From NCBI GenBank assembly GCA_965178125.1, contig OZ237737.1, forward strand, positions 1,240,001 to 1,304,000: DNA of 64,000 nt, given 5' to 3'. The notes under the pieces were generated by a model. That model worked only from the letters and a program-made list of their open reading frames with translations, made no database searches and had not been told where the DNA came from. Shown in pieces: positions 61,501-64,000 of this stretch. The position numbers and the translations under genes are program-made. Position 1 is the stretch's first letter, and each line of letters opens with the position of its first letter. This stretch comes from Bilabrum cf. latius (taxonomy: Eukaryota; Bigyra: Bicosoecida; Bigyra; Bicosoecida).

Positions 61501-64000
61501 ATAGTGGTCCAGCATCCCAAGTCCAAGGCTTAGAATCAGCAAGCCCGCCTGCAAATGAAATAAATAGTGCTAGAGTTGCCGGAAGCCGTGATGGCGGAGC
61601 GAGCGGCTCTACATCCAGAGGAGTGTCTTCTCCTAGGTCAGGCTTTCGAGGTATCACTGACGCTGGCAAGGAAGTGCGTCCCGCTAGCGCTGGATCTGGT
61701 ACGGCAGGCTCAAGCGCCACAGCGTAGTAGCAGGCCGGTGCCGGTGCATCTCGGAAGACATCAAAATGGGAAATCGTGCAGCTGCAAGGGCCTGAGTTGC
61801 AGCCAACAGAACGCGTGCCTGGCGCACACAGTGGCAGAAGTGCATTGAGCTTCGATTCCTCCGGCCAGCACCAGGAAATGCGTCACCCTGAAGGGGTCGA
61901 GGTCACTGGTCCATACCCCGGCGCGGTAAGAGCTAGCGGAGTTGAACATCGTGTCCAAGGCGCAGCACGCGGTGACGGAGTGGGAGGCGATGACGGCTCT
62001 TCAGGCGGCAGTAGAGGTGCGAGCGGCCAGGCAGGACCGCAGATCGTTGAGTTGGGCCATTCTACGAGTCACGACGGCGTAGCAAGCGTTCCGCATAACC
62101 AAGGCGCTGTTCTAAGGACACTTGTCGGGACCCGTGCAAGGCTCCGCAGACTCACTGCTGTTGAGCTTGCCTCCCTCCCCGGCGTATACGGCCGGGTGCT
62201 TGGGCTAGGCATGGCTGCCAGAGCGCGACACCTTGGGAAAGTGGGCAGAATCAGCATGATTCTTCGCTCTCTTGGTACTGTGCATTTGTTGCTGCAGCGT
62301 GCCAAGTATTGCCACAGGAACGGATCGGCAGCTCGCCTGTTTGCAGTTGGCTTCGCCCTAATGTAGCACAGGAAACGACGCCTGTTCGCAGTTGCCTCTC
62401 GCGCAATGGCCCTTGGAGCTTTCGTCGCGGAGCACAGATGGCGCGTTGAGGCCAGAGAGAGGCGAAAGCACGTGCTCCTCAAGAAGGTGAGGGCAATGGG
62501 GGCCAAGGCAGCCAAGACACTCATGCAGAGGCGCTAGAAGAAGGCCAAAGGCGGCAAGGCACAGCAGGGGCAGAACCCCGACGACGATTTGCTTGCGTCT
62601 CTTGCGCTCACCAAGAATGTCAATTGGGACGTTGTTGACGAGGTGAGGGGTTCACTCTGGGACCAGCACCGCCGCGTGGTGCGCCCCAAGCATAACGCCG
62701 ATGGCGTAGAAGCCATGGGCGACTCAGACTCGGACGAGAGGGAGGGAGAGGGGGATAATGGTGCCGGCAGCCGGGATCTGGAGCAGGCAAAGAAATCTGG
62801 AATGACCTGGATGGATGCGTTCGGGCTCGACACGGACGGCACTCCGTACGATGTGTCTCCAGATAGCATCCTTCGGAACCTGCTTCGGCAATCTGCAGCG
62901 CATTACAGGTCAGAGGCAGCCGCTTCTAACGCCCCTGCGAACGTGACTCCACGAGTACAGCTGGCGGCTGCTGCGTCTCCACCAGACGGAGGTCACATTC
63001 AGCACTCTCGTCGCATGTCGCAGTTCACAAGGTCCGACAACGCAGCTGCCCTCCTGGAACTCAAGCAGCTGCCCACTCCTGCCCGAGGCCAGCGCAGAGG
63101 TGCAGGCGCTACAGGAGGCATGAAGTCGCCGGGGCAGGCCGCGGCAATCGTAGCCCAGACGGCAGACGAGATCACGCAGCTTGTGTCGCACCCTGCCTAG
63201 CTACGGCTCTCTGCGCGCTTGTTTCCTGATCTCATGGACGAGTTCGGAGTTCAGATGAAGGAGTCGAGTTCCCGACGGTCCACATCGGCAGCCGGAGGGG
63301 GCGCCTCCACGCCTCGGGCTGGCCGCAAGAGTGAGGTAGTTAAACGGCTATTTGATGACGGGGATGCCAAGCAAATGGACATAGCGCTCATGCGAATCCT
63401 GCAGCAACACGAAAAGCAAGTAGCAGAAGAGAGTGGCGATACAAGGAAGGCGCGTAGGAAGGGTGCTTCATTCAGCTCGCCGGGCGCGATCGAGACACCA
63501 TACGATTGGATTGCCTGTGCGCTGCAATCTGCGGACTTGGAGGCCTTGGGTGGGATGGAGGTGGTGGAAGCGCTCCTACGGATGCCTTGCTGGGACCGTC
63601 GCCTCGCTGACATCGTCAAGGCCCACGTGGCGAGGCAGCGGAGTCTCACCGCTGATGGCGCGCAGTACGACGTTGGGGCCGATCGCGCATTTGGTCCGGC
63701 GGAGCTGTTCGTCCTGTCTGTTCCCCTCGGAGTGTCGCAGGCGCAACAAAAGCTCAAGTGCTTGCAGTTCGTGGGCGGAGTCTCTGAATCTATTCAGCAC
63801 CTCCACGTCCCAGTGTCACGACTGCAGCGAGCCTGCAACGAGGTACTGCAAAGCCCCAGGCTGGTCGTCCTTCTTCGCGATGTGATGCTCCCAGCCGGCA
63901 ATGCTCTCAACACGCATTCTTCCAAGGCAGCTGCGTCTGGTATCAAGCTGTCGAGCCTGCCTGCTCTTGCCCGGACGCGCAGCAAGTCGAACGTGAGTCT
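58584..64000 (+). CDS. Formin (FH2-domain actin nucleator), 3' end outside window
   Basis: At least 1,805 residues in one frame from ATG 58584 (AAACAAATGTC) to the right edge, with 16 in-frame TAGs, including a TAG-TAG pair at 61725-61730. The N-terminal ~1,300 residues are Ser/Ala/Gly/Arg-rich with two ordered helical stretches (near 60.4-60.9 and 62.1-62.5 kb). FH2 begins near residue 1340 (NVNWDVVDEVRGSLWDQH, the usual first-helix Trp pattern). KQMDIALMRIL, VVEALLRMPCWDRRL, FGPAELFVLSV, LQRACNEVLQSPRLVVLLRD and MLPAGNALN follow in family order. No proline-rich FH1 is visible, so profilin-actin delivery may differ. Formins nucleate and elongate actin filaments as FH2 dimers. FH2 spans a TAG at 63198. 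Confidence 0.83.

Noticed and set aside
1-64000. Treating the many 60-1,000-residue ORFs as separate genes or as pseudogenes
   Set aside because: Successive ORFs share one frame, are separated only by TAG, and conserved domains run across the junctions.
1-64000. CRISPR arrays, operons, tRNA or rRNA genes
   Set aside because: No spaced direct-repeat array was seen, gene order is eukaryotic, and I could not support any tRNA cloverleaf or rRNA by eye. A suppressor tRNA-Gln(CUA) was looked for and not found in this window.

Overview
This is a eukaryotic nuclear fragment, probably from a GC-rich, gene-dense protist. The genes are split by short GT-AG introns with donors such as GTGAGT and GTAAGG. 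The proteins are eukaryotic: formin FH2, DENN, a NACHT STAND ATPase with a dynein-arm-docking-like coiled coil, lysosomal alpha-L-iduronidase, tartrate-resistant acid phosphatase and a LINE retrotransposon. The coiled coil hints at a ciliated or flagellated cell. I cannot name the organism.

The central observation is that TAG is read as an amino acid, almost certainly glutamine. With the standard code the window looks like dozens of broken ORFs. Read with TAG as sense, they collapse into about a dozen genes, several of them 1,700-3,600 residues long. By my count about 100 in-frame TAGs occur across these frames. In-frame TGA or TAA occurs only at gene ends and in introns. Conserved positions identify the residue: the reverse transcriptase GxPQG and QAGFR motifs and the cadherin TGQI motif each have TAG at the Gln. 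TAA ends at least two genes and TGA the others, so only UAG appears reassigned (the pattern of NCBI table 15, unlike the UAA+UAG ciliate table 6).

Layout. (1) 1-9840, minus: a giant secreted or surface protein with LCCL, laminin-G-like, sushi, cadherin and IPT/TIG domains, running off the left edge. (2) 10119-15572: a trimethyllysine-dioxygenase-like enzyme, a METTL21-like methyltransferase, and two divergent acidic nuclear-looking proteins. (3) 15734-26719, minus: a DENN-WD40 protein of about 3,600 residues. (4) 26984-36823, minus: a NACHT/coiled-coil protein of 3,279 residues. (5) 37195-42707: a full-frame LINE with a duplicated 3' end. (6) 43142-51433, plus: an EF-hand protein of 2,763 residues. 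(7) 51809-58129: a small hypothetical gene, alpha-L-iduronidase, a six-exon acid phosphatase and a signal-peptide pirin. (8) 58584-64000, plus: a formin running off the right edge.

The giant genes are almost intronless, while the small acid phosphatase gene has five introns. Several genes are arranged head to head or tail to tail with gaps of 100-450 bases. The iduronidase, phosphatase and pirin all carry signal peptides and sit together, but I see no operon-like coupling and infer no shared pathway beyond the secretory/lysosomal route.
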